Part shown: in pieces, positions 8,474-18,400 of the stretch
Position numbering within the stretch: position 1 is the first letter of the stretch
Layout: every line of letters starts with the position of its first letter
From: Anaerolineaceae bacterium
GTDB lineage: Bacteria; Chloroflexota; Anaerolineae; Anaerolineales; Anaerolineaceae
DNA: 64,000 nt
NCBI GenBank assembly: GCA_016841445.1
Contig: JAENZD010000003.1
Coordinates: forward strand, 251,969 to 315,968
Direction: 5' to 3'
The notes under the pieces: model-generated
What the model was told of the DNA's origin: nothing
Database searches by the model: none
Seen by the model: only the letters and a program-made list of their open reading frames with translations
Program-made: the position numbers and the translations under genes

Positions 8474-8659
8474 AAAATGGATTTCCTAATGTTACTAATT
8501 TATCACTCCATAATATTAATCCTTCAATGACCATCCAATCACCATTCACCATTCACACTTCATCCAATGGACATGCGTTTATCATAGTCATTACAGATGC
8601 TAACGAAAAGGATCCTCGAGTGTTATAATGATTAATAATGATCAAACAAGGAGTTTGAG

Positions 8660-9406
8660 ATGTATAACAATTCGAATCAATATACAGATGAATTGAACGC
8701 AGATCAGAGCCTGACTTCGCTCGCTGATCTCGCCTTTGACGATGTTTTTAAAGCTGTCATGCGGCGGGTTTACCTATGGATGGCATTGGGTTTGCTGGTT
8801 TCCGCAGGTGCGGCTTTAGCAACTGTGCTGACACCCCTTGGCAACCTGGTTTTCAGCAGCATATGGGTTTTCTATGGATTGATGTTCGGTGAGCTAGCAC
8901 TGGTGATGGCTTTGAGCGCTGGAATCATGAAGATGCACCCTTCGCTGGCTGGTGTGATGTTCTTTGCCTATGCTGCCTTGAATGGCTTGACGCTATCAGT
9001 TATTTTTGTGGTATACACGCTGGGCAGCATCGGGATGACTTTCTTCGTTGCAGCAGCCTTATTCGGTGCGATGAGCCTGATTGGCTACTCAACCAAAAAG
9101 GACCTCACCCGCTGGCGCAGTTACCTGCTGATGGGGTTAATTGGATTGGTACTTGCCTCCATCGTTAATATTTTCTTCGCCAGCTCAGGTCTTGATTGGG
9201 TGGTTTCAATTGTAGGCGTTCTGCTGTTCCTGGGATTGACCATCTATGATACCCAACGTATCAAGGTCATGACCGTTCAGACCATGCAGATGGGAGATGA
9301 AGCCGTAACAGCGAAAATGGGCATTTTAGGTGCCCTGCGGTTGTATTTGGATTTCGTCAACCTGTTCCTGTACCTGCTGCGGTTCTTGGGACGAAGACGG
9401 CGGTAG
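8660..9406 (+). CDS. Bax inhibitor-1 / YccA family membrane protein
   Basis: 248 residues with seven predicted membrane segments after a 35-residue cytoplasmic N terminus. The BI-1 signatures are present: the YAALNGLTLSVIF region in TM3-4 and the late IYDTQRIK motif near 195 with conserved Asp, followed by LRLYLDFVNLFLYLLR before a basic tail (GRRRR). Members are pH-dependent Ca2+ leak channels, and E. coli YccA also modulates FtsH. AAGGAG lies 8 nt before the ATG. A strong terminator follows, into whose T-run an IS200-like element is inserted. Confidence 0.9.
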   Translation: MYNNSNQYTDELNADQSLTSLADLAFDDVFKAVMRRVYLWMALGLLVSAGAALATVLTPLGNLVFSSIWVFYGLMFGELALVMALSAGIMKMHPSLAGVMFFAYAALNGLTLSVIFVVYTLGSIGMTFFVAAALFGAMSLIGYSTKKDLTRWRSYLLMGLIGLVLASIVNIFFASSGLDWVVSIVGVLLFLGLTIYDTQRIKVMTVQTMQMGDEAVTAKMGILGALRLYLDFVNLFLYLLRFLGRRRR

Positions 9407-9440
9407 GGTCAGTCATAAAATAAAAATAGAATAGTATTTA

Positions 9441-9473
9441 ATGGCGGGGTCAGATTTTGACCTCGCCGTTTAT
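9441..9473 (+). terminator. rho-independent terminator after the BI-1 gene
   Basis: GGCGGGGTCA and TGACCTCGCC form an interrupted 10-bp stem with a 5-nt loop, followed by GTTTATT. The IS200-like left end starts immediately at the end of this T-rich tail. Confidence 0.75.
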
Positions 9474-10178
9474 TAACCCTTTAGGGGGTTGAGGGCGGAA
9501 CGCCCGAAACAGAAAACCACCGGCTAAGCCGGTGGAAGCCAAAGGCTTATAGAAAAGAAATCACTCCGGTAAAATGGCAGAAGTTCAAGCCGCCACAAAA
9601 CGAGGAGTGATTTCAATGGTAAAGAGTTTAGCACACACGAAGTGGATGTGTAAGTATGACATCGTATTTACGCCGAAATATCGACGGAAGATAGTTTACA
9701 ACAAGTACAAAGAGAGAATAGTAGAGATAATAAGGGATCTGTGTAAATGGAAAGGGGTAGAGATTATAGAGGGGACAGCAATGGTGGACCACATCCATTT
9801 GCTGGTATCAATCCCACCGAAGTACAGTATCTCGAGTATCATGGGGTACCTAAAAGGGAAAAGCGCCCTAATGATATTTGATAGGCATGCGAACCTGAAG
9901 TACAAGTATGGGAATCGGCATTTCTGGTCTAGAGGATACTACGTAAGCACGGTGGGATTGAATGAAGCGACGATAGCGAAGTATGTAAGAGAGCAAGAGA
10001 AACATGATCAGATGATGGATAAGATCACAACGAAAGAGATAGAAGACCCCTTTAGGGGTAGCTAAGTCATCGTTGCACCAGGCTTGAACAAAGTGAAAGC
10101 AGCACCTTGAGGTGCCGCAAGCAACAGACCCTTATAGGGTCAGGTCAAGCCACCCGCTATGCGGGTGGTCTTGACTTT
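9473..10178 (+). mobile_element. IS200/IS605-family insertion sequence (tnpA only)
   Basis: About 706 bp. The left end TTAACCCTTTAGGGGG is repeated exactly over 47 bp at the window end (63954-64000), which fixes the boundary. Subterminal hairpins are typical of the family: left CCACCGGC-taa-GCCGGTGG at 9517-9535 and right CCACCCGC-tat-GCGGGTGG at 10150-10168, the right one nested in a longer GTCAAG...CTTGAC pair. There are no terminal inverted repeats or target duplication, as expected for single-strand HUH transposition. It encodes only TnpA; no TnpB is present. The right boundary is placed by the outer hairpin and is uncertain by a few bases. Confidence 0.88.
9616..10065 (+). CDS. tnpA: IS200-type TnpA transposase (Y1 HUH transposase)
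   Basis: 149 residues from the second Met (MVKSLAHTKW), which matches the usual TnpA N terminus and has GAGGAG upstream; the track start at 9574 adds 14 non-conserved residues. The HUH motif is HIH in MVDHIHLLV, and the catalytic tyrosine is expected in the helix near YVREQEK. The enzyme cuts and rejoins single-stranded DNA at the hairpin-flanked ends. Length is normal for the family and no stop or frameshift is seen, so it is probably active. Confidence 0.93.
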   Translation: MVKSLAHTKWMCKYDIVFTPKYRRKIVYNKYKERIVEIIRDLCKWKGVEIIEGTAMVDHIHLLVSIPPKYSISSIMGYLKGKSALMIFDRHANLKYKYGNRHFWSRGYYVSTVGLNEATIAKYVREQEKHDQMMDKITTKEIEDPFRGS

Positions 10179-10474
10179 AAGAAGAATGATATTTGGAGTG
10201 GTTGTAGACGCACGCTGCACTGCTGTAATCATTTCACAATCTCCATTTTCAAAGATTTAGATAGCTACCGTCGCTTCACTACGTCGCAATGGCAAGATAA
10301 TTGTCGCTTTTCGGAAACTTATATTTTTATCGAGAACCGACTAATGAGAAAAAGAAACCCTCTTCTAAAATTATTTGAAAAATAGGACTAAATCGTCTAT
10401 ATATATAATATATAATTTTTCTTTTTCCGAAGGATGAAAAAATCAATAGTTAGAAAAATTAAGGAGATTTATAA
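10179..10474. other. gene-poor stretch between the IS right end and the VOC gene
   Basis: There is no credible ORF; the track ORF at 10107-10385 crosses the IS end. It contains a CGTCGCTTCACTACGTCGCAATGGCA segment resembling widespread intergenic repeats, and an AT-rich TATATAATATATAAT tract that may hold the promoter of the next gene. Confidence 0.4.
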
Positions 10475-10918
10475 ATGGAAAAACAAGCAGCCCCAGAAGG
10501 ATACACAACCATAACCCCCAGTTTTGCAGCCAGAGAACCGGATAGATTCATTAAATTTATCAAAGAGGTATTTGACGCTGAGGAAAAATACGTCATGAAA
10601 ACACCAAACGGTCTTTTTATACATGGAGAATTTCTGATTGGAAACTCAGTCATCATGGTAGGTGAAGCAACTGAAGATTCGGACGAATCAAGCAATTCGT
10701 TATATGTCTATGTACAAGATGTAGATAAGACTTACCAGAAGGCAATCGATGCTGGCGCTGAATCGATTATGGCTGTTGAAGACCAGTTCTACGGTGATCG
10801 CATTGGCGGTTTTAAGGATATGTTTGGAAACAAATGGGTCATTGCCACAGCCGTCAGGGAAGTTTCCGAAGAGGAAATGGCAAAAGCGTTTGAAGAATTT
10901 GATAAAGCAACGGGTTAA
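10475..10918 (+). CDS. VOC/glyoxalase-fold protein, PhnB-like
   Basis: 147 residues with two beta-alpha-beta-beta-beta modules; it begins with the TITPSFAAREPDRFIKF pattern and includes the late FYGDRIGGFKDMFGNKWVIA, typical of the PhnB/YdcZ-type glyoxalase-like proteins. Such proteins bind small molecules, sometimes with a divalent metal, and include antibiotic-binding and isomerase members; no substrate can be assigned. AAGGAG lies 9 nt before the ATG. It is a single-gene unit facing the APH-like gene. Confidence 0.85.
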   Translation: MEKQAAPEGYTTITPSFAAREPDRFIKFIKEVFDAEEKYVMKTPNGLFIHGEFLIGNSVIMVGEATEDSDESSNSLYVYVQDVDKTYQKAIDAGAESIMAVEDQFYGDRIGGFKDMFGNKWVIATAVREVSEEEMAKAFEEFDKATG

Positions 10919-11028
10919 TTGATTTGATAAATGAGATTGCAGCTCAGATTTGTATTATGCAATGTTTAGCACTTCAATCATTCAATTTTTTTGGATATTG
11001 ACGATGTAAAACCCCACACTCCGTTCTA

Positions 11029-12027
11029 TTATTGTGGCGGCAGAATAACCTTGCGTTCCTCAATATGATGTTCAAAGACTGGAACATATCTTTCGATCAT
11101 TTTCCCCAAATATTTTGGATCATTATGGGCTACCCAATTAATTTTCCACAATAATCTGCCGACTTGAAATGGCTCAATCGGATTCTCAGGCCATGACATT
11201 TTTGTCTTATACCCACGCTTGAAAGATTCAAGAAGAACCAGGTAGCGAGATTCGCCCACAGTTTCCATCAGATCTAACATCGCCATAGCAATATCATGAA
11301 TGCGGTAACCCCAGATTGTGTCCTCAAAATCCAGCGGATAGAGCTTTCCACGGAAAAGCTTAATATTGTCATGCCACAGGTCACAATGGATTACCCTGAG
11401 ATCTGACTTGTTAATTTTAGCGTAAGCATCTTTTACGATTTGATCCATGTGCCTGAGCAAGCCCTGATGGGGGATTGATAATCTTTTGTTTTGTCCTTCC
11501 CCAGTGATCAGATTTTCTTCTCCGCGTGACAGCCAATACTCAAAGCGCTTCTGGGTAAACCCCGGCGGAGGGTCCCAGGTTGATCCATGATGATGCAGGT
11601 CAGCAAACAACATCCCCATCTTTTCCAGGTTTGACGGCGTAAGGTAATGACCCAGAAGCTTTCCCGGTACCCAGGACATTAATGTCATATACCAGCAGTC
11701 AGGGATGCCAGGGAAATCAACCTGCAATACCATTTCACCCGTTCGTGATGGAATGATGCTCGGTACAGGTATATCCGTTTCTGCTTTTAGAGCTCTCAGC
11801 CAGTATGCTTCTGAGAGGAGGTCTTGATAGGTCCGCCAACCAGGGTAAGCCAGGCGCAGCATAAACTGCTCACCTGAGGCAGATTTCACCTTGTAGAGGA
11901 GGTTAGTATGGAATCCGAAGTAAGTCAACGTTGGCTGTTTGAGATCAAATTGGGATAATCCCTTTACCGCCATGGTATGCAGCCGGTGAAGCTTACCCGC
12001 ACGAGTTAGCTGTTCATAAGCCTTCAT
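11029..12027 (-). CDS. APH-fold phosphotransferase (choline/homoserine-kinase-like)
   Basis: 332 residues with the aminoglycoside-phosphotransferase/CotH-like kinase fold. The catalytic loop is VIHCDLWHDN near 215-224 (Asp and Asn of the Brenner HxDxxxxN motif) and the metal-binding Asp is in PLDFEDTIWG. The N-lobe strand QFMLRLAYPG carries the expected ATP-lysine region with Arg in place of Lys, so the ATP anchor may be altered. Substrate is unknown: members phosphorylate antibiotics, choline, homoserine or sugars. AAGG lies upstream of the ATG. There is no operon partner. Confidence 0.8.
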   Translation of the reverse strand: MKAYEQLTRAGKLHRLHTMAVKGLSQFDLKQPTLTYFGFHTNLLYKVKSASGEQFMLRLAYPGWRTYQDLLSEAYWLRALKAETDIPVPSIIPSRTGEMVLQVDFPGIPDCWYMTLMSWVPGKLLGHYLTPSNLEKMGMLFADLHHHGSTWDPPPGFTQKRFEYWLSRGEENLITGEGQNKRLSIPHQGLLRHMDQIVKDAYAKINKSDLRVIHCDLWHDNIKLFRGKLYPLDFEDTIWGYRIHDIAMAMLDLMETVGESRYLVLLESFKRGYKTKMSWPENPIEPFQVGRLLWKINWVAHNDPKYLGKMIERYVPVFEHHIEERKVILPPQ

Positions 12028-12209
12028 GTAATAACCTTAACTTGAAAAAATCTTTTGATTATCAGAAATGCAAGTCAAATAGGGGAAAATGGCAACGTGA
12101 TCATAGAAAGGACAAAAATAGATTAGACCTCCCTGGAATTCGTAAACATCAAGAAATATTAATAGAATTGACTAACAAAGGTTTTGTGGTTTACAGTTTC
12201 TATTTTGTT

Positions 12210-12782
12210 TCAGAAAATCTTCAAAATAATTTCCTCGATGAGGTCATATAAGCGATTCGATAAGGGCAGAAAAGCAATTGCGATGACCCCCATGACTGCA
12301 CCGACGATCCAACCAGCGATCACATCCAGCAGGTAATGAACCCCCAGCGCAACTCTTGATATTCCCACCCATGGTGCCCAAAGGGCAATGACCAAGACAA
12401 ACCAGGGCGGCCCGGCGGCAAAACCCATGATGACCAGGGCAGCGGTGCGTGCCGCGTGACCAGACGGAAAGGAATGCGGATCGGTGATGCGGTAGATCTG
12501 CCCCCAATCACCTTCAGGCCGAGGACGGTGGATGCTAACCTTCATGAGTATCACGATCACCGCCATGATGCTGAGACCCAGGGCTAAGAACACTGCTCTG
12601 CGCCCCCAGGCTTCACCGCTAAAAATCCAGACCAGGATCAGCCCGGCTAACCAGAACCAGGAATCCCCGGAATGGGCAAATATTTTTAAGATGAGCGATA
12701 AGGCTTTTTTATCGTTGGGTACCAGCAGCGCCTTAGAAAATTTTGCGTCCCATTTTAACAGCTTCCGCATCCAGCGTTTCAT
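12210..12782 (-). CDS. PAP2 family (type 2 phosphatidic acid) phosphatase
   Basis: 190 residues with five or six membrane segments and the three PAP2 motifs: KVSIHRPRP, SFPSGHAARTAA and SRVALGVHYLLDV, providing the Lys/Arg, the Ser-Gly-His and the nucleophile-activating His-Asp. It dephosphorylates lipid phosphates such as phosphatidate, PGP or undecaprenyl diphosphate at the membrane. I place the start at ATG 12782, which overlaps the preceding stop as ATGA, rather than at 12806. It is the third gene of an overlapping operon with a nucleotidyltransferase and a dehydrogenase-like protein. Confidence 0.9.
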   Translation of the reverse strand: MKRWMRKLLKWDAKFSKALLVPNDKKALSLILKIFAHSGDSWFWLAGLILVWIFSGEAWGRRAVFLALGLSIMAVIVILMKVSIHRPRPEGDWGQIYRITDPHSFPSGHAARTAALVIMGFAAGPPWFVLVIALWAPWVGISRVALGVHYLLDVIAGWIVGAVMGVIAIAFLPLSNRLYDLIEEIILKIF

Positions 12783-13558
12783 GCCAAACCCTTTAAATCC
12801 TCCCACAGGATTGCCAACTGGTGGGGTTTATCCGCGTCCATCGCCATTTCTGCATACGGTGTAGGAAGGGCACTTGCCTGGAGCGAGAGCCGTTTCTCAA
12901 CCCTTTTGACAATTGTTTGCAATGATGCCAACCTTAAGGCAACCAGTGCCAGATTATCCAATCCCAGCAGGCGGGCTTGTTTGAGGGGGCGTTTCCTGGC
13001 TTCCGTCAATGCTTTCCAGATCGGTCTTTCTACGGAAAACAGGCGGACATCCACTGCGTTCATATCCCCACCACACACCGCAATGTCATTAAATTGAACA
13101 AAGGAGCGGTTAGCGTTGGGGAATCTCTTTTCCATCGTCTTGCGTTCTACAACGGTATAGTAGATCAAAGCCTCTGGCTCTTTTAAGATTTGATCTGATA
13201 ACCATTGGATCATTTCGGGCCTGAGTGCGGGAATATCTGCACTGGCTACGAAGACTTTTCGTTGGTTTGGGTGATCCTGTGCTGCTTGTAATACACCTGT
13301 CCGGATGTTATCAAACATGCTTCCACCGTCTGGCAGGTAGTGAACCGTTTTTGATGTAGTGAGCCCCAAGTCTGGTGATAACCCCATCGCATAAATATCC
13401 CCTACGACATCTGATGCCGTCAACGCGTTCAGTACCCATTGAGCCATTGTTTTGCCATGAATCTCAATCAGGGTGCGGCGTCCATCCGGGCTTTGGGGAT
13501 AGAGGGGGTCGTCCATCGCCATTTGTCCGCCCCCCAGAAGTACCACGTCCATTTTCAT
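12779..13558 (-). CDS. MobA-like NTP-transferase domain protein
   Basis: About 259 residues. The Rossmann-like nucleotidyltransferase fold is indicated by VVLLGGGQMAMDD at the N terminus, where the family has LAGGxSxRM, then TLIEIHGKTMAQWV, and FVASADIPALRPEM for the metal-binding Asp. It probably transfers a nucleotide to a phosphorylated small molecule; the target is unknown. The basic signature Arg of MobA-type loops is missing, so activity could be altered. The real start is ATG 13558, sharing its A with the previous stop (TGATG). It is translationally coupled on both sides. Confidence 0.7.
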   Translation of the reverse strand: MKMDVVLLGGGQMAMDDPLYPQSPDGRRTLIEIHGKTMAQWVLNALTASDVVGDIYAMGLSPDLGLTTSKTVHYLPDGGSMFDNIRTGVLQAAQDHPNQRKVFVASADIPALRPEMIQWLSDQILKEPEALIYYTVVERKTMEKRFPNANRSFVQFNDIAVCGGDMNAVDVRLFSVERPIWKALTEARKRPLKQARLLGLDNLALVALRLASLQTIVKRVEKRLSLQASALPTPYAEMAMDADKPHQLAILWEDLKGLA

Positions 13559-14484
13559 CAATTTAGCACCTGTATTTGTGGTTTAAATTTAACTGCATCA
13601 ACCAAACTTTCTAACATTGTGAAATAACAGTTGGCATGGCGGTAATCAACTTTTTCCCTGTAACCGCTGGCTGCCAGCAGGCCGGCCTCCATCATGTTCG
13701 TGCCGAAAGAGCGCCCTTCATAAACAGGGGTGGTGGTCATCAGGTATTTGACACCCGCTCCACGGAAAAGTTCAACATCGTGCGGCGTGGTGGTGTTTGT
13801 CACAATCACTTTTCCTTCGAGATGATCAGGCATGTAGCGCGTGATGTAATGGCAGTCACCGGCGATAACGGATGCCCAATCAAACGTGCTTTGGAACTTG
13901 GGTTTACGCTCATGCTGTTTTTCACCAATGGGGTAGACCCATTTGAATGGCAGGCGGCTGACGGGGGGAATCAACACAGCAGCCAGCAATTTAACCCCGC
14001 GCTCGCGGTGAATGGGAAGCCCTATGCCCAGTGAGAACATGGCATCACCGAAGATGCAGTCATAGCCTGCGTCAACGAATGCCCGCAGCAGACCGTAGCG
14101 ATCCACGGCTGTCATCACCAGGGCTTTCCGTCCGATCTGATCCAGGTATGCAGCGATCTCATCTTCCAATACACGCGCTGAACGGACCTCAAGGGTGTTT
14201 TTCAATCCGCATCCATCCACAACAGGTGTCAGTTTGACATCTTTAACAAGGGGAGATATGGAATGCAGGGGATACCATTTCCCATCGACGAACAACCCCA
14301 GGTCTGCACCACCTACACCGAAGGCATCCACTTTTCCATCCAGCTCACGGTACATCTGCCGGGCGGCTTTCATGTCGCCATCGGTGCCGACCCTGCGGAT
14401 CAGCACTTCCTCTCCAAGGAGGTTGATGACCACGGATTTATCCCTTATTGATGATCCAATACTGACGCTGACTGCTTCTTTCAT
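13558..14484 (-). CDS. conserved protein, quinate/shikimate-dehydrogenase-like by recollection; function uncertain
   Basis: 308 residues, soluble. It starts with a conserved block SVSIGSSIRDK and RRVGTDGDM, then DAFGVGGADLGL, and carries a central KALVMTAVDRYGL and the region VIVTNTTTPHDVELFRGAGV. Proteins with this N terminus are often auto-named quinate 5-dehydrogenase; I recall this naming but see no diagnostic NAD(P)-binding GxGxxG, so I would not trust it. AAGGAAAC precedes the ATG. It leads a three-gene overlapping operon with a nucleotidyltransferase and a PAP2 phosphatase, which points to synthesis of an activated or phosphorylated metabolite or lipid head group (inference). Confidence 0.6.
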   Translation of the reverse strand: MKEAVSVSIGSSIRDKSVVINLLGEEVLIRRVGTDGDMKAARQMYRELDGKVDAFGVGGADLGLFVDGKWYPLHSISPLVKDVKLTPVVDGCGLKNTLEVRSARVLEDEIAAYLDQIGRKALVMTAVDRYGLLRAFVDAGYDCIFGDAMFSLGIGLPIHRERGVKLLAAVLIPPVSRLPFKWVYPIGEKQHERKPKFQSTFDWASVIAGDCHYITRYMPDHLEGKVIVTNTTTPHDVELFRGAGVKYLMTTTPVYEGRSFGTNMMEAGLLAASGYREKVDYRHANCYFTMLESLVDAVKFKPQIQVLN

Positions 14485-14635
14485 TGCTGTTTCCTTATAT
14501 GAATCCTAGCGGCTAGTATAACACACACTGAATAGAGTGAGACGCTTCTCTTCTACACTAAACACGATGGATTTGAGAAAGGTACGCTTGTTCATCAAGT
14601 ATAATTCAATCGGTTAATCAGACAAGGAGACAGGA

Positions 14636-15289
14636 TTGAACAGTACAAAACGCGCTTTTCTCTGGGACATGGACGGCACCATTATCGATACCGGTGAAAG
14701 CCATTACACTTCCTGGAAAATGATTTTGAAAAAACATGGCGTCGACCTTGGGCGGGAAGCTTTCTATAAAAATTTCGGACAGAACAACCAGGCCTGCACC
14801 AAAGTCTATTTGGGGTATGATCCGACACCGGCATTGTTGAAAGAAATTTCAGAAGAGAAGGAAGCACTTTTCCGCCAGGTAGCTTTAGAAATCGCAACTC
14901 TTGTGAATGGCGTTGAGGGTTGGCTTGGCGAGATAAAAAACATGGGCATACCCCAGGTGATTGCCTCATCTGCGCCTTTAGCAAATATCATGGCTATGCT
15001 TGATGGATTTGAATTGGGGCATTATTTTGAGGATATTATTTCCGGGTATGAACTGCCAGCGAAACCTGCGCCAGATGTGTTCCTGCAAGCTGCCCGGGTA
15101 TTAGGTCTCTCACCCGAACAGTGCTGCGTGATTGAAGATTCAATCGTCGGTGTCCAGGCTGCAAAAAATGCGGGAATGGCATGCATCGCAGTGACCACCT
15201 CCCAGCACCCATCAAAATTAGATCTGGCTGACATCGTGATCAAAGATTTCACTCAACCGATTTCTGAGGTTCTCCGGTTGCTGCCTTAA
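14636..15289 (+). CDS. HAD superfamily phosphatase / beta-phosphoglucomutase-like
   Basis: 217 residues. Motif I is WDMDGTIIDTG with nucleophile and acid/base Asp, motif II VIASSAPL, motif III Lys in ELPAKPAPDVFL, and motif IV VIEDSIVGVQAA; the small alpha cap (residues about 18-85) marks subfamily IA. It acts on a small phosphorylated metabolite, perhaps a sugar phosphate. The start codon is TTG 14636 with AAGGAGAC 5 nt upstream, and TATAAT lies 30 bp further up. It is monocistronic. Confidence 0.88.
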   Translation: MNSTKRAFLWDMDGTIIDTGESHYTSWKMILKKHGVDLGREAFYKNFGQNNQACTKVYLGYDPTPALLKEISEEKEALFRQVALEIATLVNGVEGWLGEIKNMGIPQVIASSAPLANIMAMLDGFELGHYFEDIISGYELPAKPAPDVFLQAARVLGLSPEQCCVIEDSIVGVQAAKNAGMACIAVTTSQHPSKLDLADIVIKDFTQPISEVLRLLP

Positions 15290-15421
15290 TCGTATACTTG
15301 TGTTAATGCTCGGCGATGATATATTATAAGAGTATCAAGTGCTATAAATATTCCCATTTACTGAAGATTGCTGGATTCAACGGTTTCGAAACCGCTGGTT
15401 GTGAATTTTTAGGAGGTACTG

Positions 15422-18400
15422 ATGAAAAAGGCGAACCAAATCCATCCACAGAGGTCCGTGGTGAAGGTCCTTTCATTATTGGTTATCTTTTCCAGTTTGA
15501 TCGGCGGGTGCCAGCTACCCTGGCGGGCTTCACAAGAAGAGACGCCGCAAGCATCAGAAATTTCCTCAGATTCGACAGCGACACCTCAGCCTCGTAAAGA
15601 TCTCCCCCCGGCATTGGTTGAAGTTTCCCCAATCCCAAACAGCATCATTTCGCTGCAGCAGCCAATTTCTCTTTCCTTTAACCAACCCATGGATATTGCT
15701 TCTGTTGAAGCAGCTGTGAGCTTTGACCCGCAGGTCAGCGGACGGTTTTCCTGGGATGATGACCAGGTGCTGACATTCACGCCAGATGAGATCCTTCCTC
15801 CTGGTACATTGCTTAATATGGAAGTTGCTGCCCAGGCACAAGCCGCAAACGGGAAAGCACTCCAGGATCCAATTAATATCCATTTCCAAATGACAGAAGA
15901 ACTGGCAGCGCTGCAGGTTGTCCCCTCCGACCGCTCTTTGGATGTGGACCCGGAAAGCGTGGTATTTGTCACGTTTAACCAGCCGGTTGTCCCACTGGGA
16001 GCGGAAGACGATGCTGAGCCGGGATTTACACTTTCACCGGATGTGAGCGGCACCGGAGCGTGGTTGAACACCAGCACTTATGCCTTCACACCCGATCCCT
16101 CAATGAACGGGGGGACGCTCTATACAACGACATTAAATGAGGACCTGAAAAGTGTTTATGGCGCAGGGTTAGCCTCTACTCAGTCCTTAAATTATCGGTT
16201 CACGACAACCAAACCCCAGGTAATGAATATTCTTCCACTTTCCTCAAGGAAACTACGTTTGGATGGACCGGTAGAGATTGAATTTAATATTCGCATGGAT
16301 ACGGAAAATGTTGATTCTCATTTTAGTTTGATTGGACCTGACGGGTCAGCAGTTGACGGGTCGTTTGAATGGGATGAGGCGCTCAAGGCTGTAAAATTTA
16401 CGCCACGTACAAATCTCGAACGGAACACAACGTACACCATTCAACTGACCGAGGGTGCGCAGTCGTTGGGCGGCATCCCGATCGATGTCCCAATTGAAAT
16501 GACCAGAACCACGTATTCAGTGCTCACACTGGACTCGACTGCGCTGCCAGAGTTTGAGAGCTATTCATGGGGGTATGGTTACTACATTATCAACCTGACA
16601 GCACCCTTTGACCGCGAGGATTTCTCCGATACCATCCAGGTTGAGCCTGATGTTAGCGGGAAGAGTGTTTTTTCGATGGATGAGGATACCCTGTACATCG
16701 GCGGTTATTTTGAGCCGGAAACGGTGTACAGTGTGACTCTTGAGGCGGGCTTGAAGGATATTTGGGGCGGCCAGTTGGGTTTGGATATTACCAACACTTT
16801 CTTAACCGGTCCGGCCGAACCTGTATTAACGGTCGAGACAGGGATGACTTCTTATAATATGCTGTTCATCCCGGATACAGCTTCTGAGATCGTTCTGCAG
16901 GCGACGAATATCAATACTGTCACATTTGAGTTATCCCCGATCAGTCTTGAAGATTTAAAGACTTTGCTGCATCCGGATAATTATAACTACCGTCAGATGT
17001 ATTTACCGGGCAACCTTGAATCAACGACGCATAACCTGGCATTGGTCAGAAATGAAAATGAAATTGTTACACTACCCCTGGAATACCAGGGCGAAACACT
17101 ACAACCTGGCATTTACTTCCTGGCAGTCTCAACCCCAGATATCCGTGCTGATGAATACCAAAGCTACCAAAAGTTTTACCTGATCGTCAGCCAGAACAAC
17201 CTTGTGATGAAAATTGCGCCCGAACAAGCCTTTGTTTGGGGGACAGAACTGGCAGATTATGCGCCGCTGGTGGATGCCGATGTCTCTATCTATACAACAG
17301 AGGGAGAGCAGGTAGCGAGTGGTCAGACGGACTCACAGGGTATTTTTATCCACGAAATGACCCGAACGGAAGAGACTTACGGTAGTTTTTATGCTGTTGT
17401 TGGGGAACCAGGCGACCCGAATTTTGGTTTTACGATCTCTTATTGGAATCAAAATTATTCTCTTTACGAAATGGGAATCAACCTGGCTTCGAATCCGCCA
17501 AAGCTTGATGTTTATGCCTATACCGACCGCCCTATCTACCGACCAGGTGATGATGTGCATTTCAAGGCGGCCGTTTATTCAAAGGACAACGGCACACCCA
17601 TAATGCCAGCTATTGAGCAGATAACTGTGACAATTGATGGCGACCCAGGTCTTTCGGGTATCCCATCCCAGCTATTTAATGAAGAATTGGTATTGGATTC
17701 TTATGGGATGCTGGAGGGACAGGTGACCCTTTCCGAGGATGCAAATGTCGGCCGGTACAGTATTAATTTTGAAGTTGATGATCGCTATATTGCTTCAGTA
17801 TCCTTTGAGGTTGCGGCTTACCGAAAGCCAGAGATCGAAATTCAGCTTGATCTCAGCGATTCCGAGATCATCGCAGGAGAATCTGTGGATGCCAGTGCAC
17901 TCGTGAAAACTTACTTCGGTTTCCCGGTTTCTGACCAAAGTTACACCTGGCATCTCTATGAGAAGCAAAGTTATTTTTATCTGCCCGGCTACCAGGTGGG
18001 CCCTTATTCTATCGATTGGCTCAACCCCAGATTACCTGGTGATTCCCCGGCAGGTCCGATAGTCAGCAGCGGTGAAGGCCTCACAGATGGTCAGGGATAC
18101 CTGGAAGTCGAATTATCAGAGGAGGATTTATTAACCAGCGAAAACACACACGGCAGCACCAACCGCTACACATTTGAGACAACGGTCCTGGACGAAAGTG
18201 GTTTCACGGTCAGCCAACGGGAAACCATCCTTGTCCATCCTGAGACCTTTTACATCGGCATCCAACCGCAAACCTATTTTGGCAGCGCTGATGAAGCATT
18301 TGATTTTGAAATCCTGACCGTTGATTGGGAAAAAGAGCCGCTTGAGAACATCGCCCTTGAAGCCACCTTCGAATCGATCCAATGGCAATACGAAGAAACA

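Noticed and set aside
10107-10385. 92-residue ORF
   Set aside because: It spans the IS right-end hairpin and low-quality flanking DNA, with no domain pattern.
12042-12251. 69-residue ORF on the plus strand
   Set aside because: It overlaps the end of the PAP2 gene, has no ribosome site and no recognisable pattern; probably chance.
15316-15597. 93-residue ORF overlapping the macroglobulin start
   Set aside because: It overlaps the signal peptide of a well-supported gene in another frame and lacks a ribosome site.
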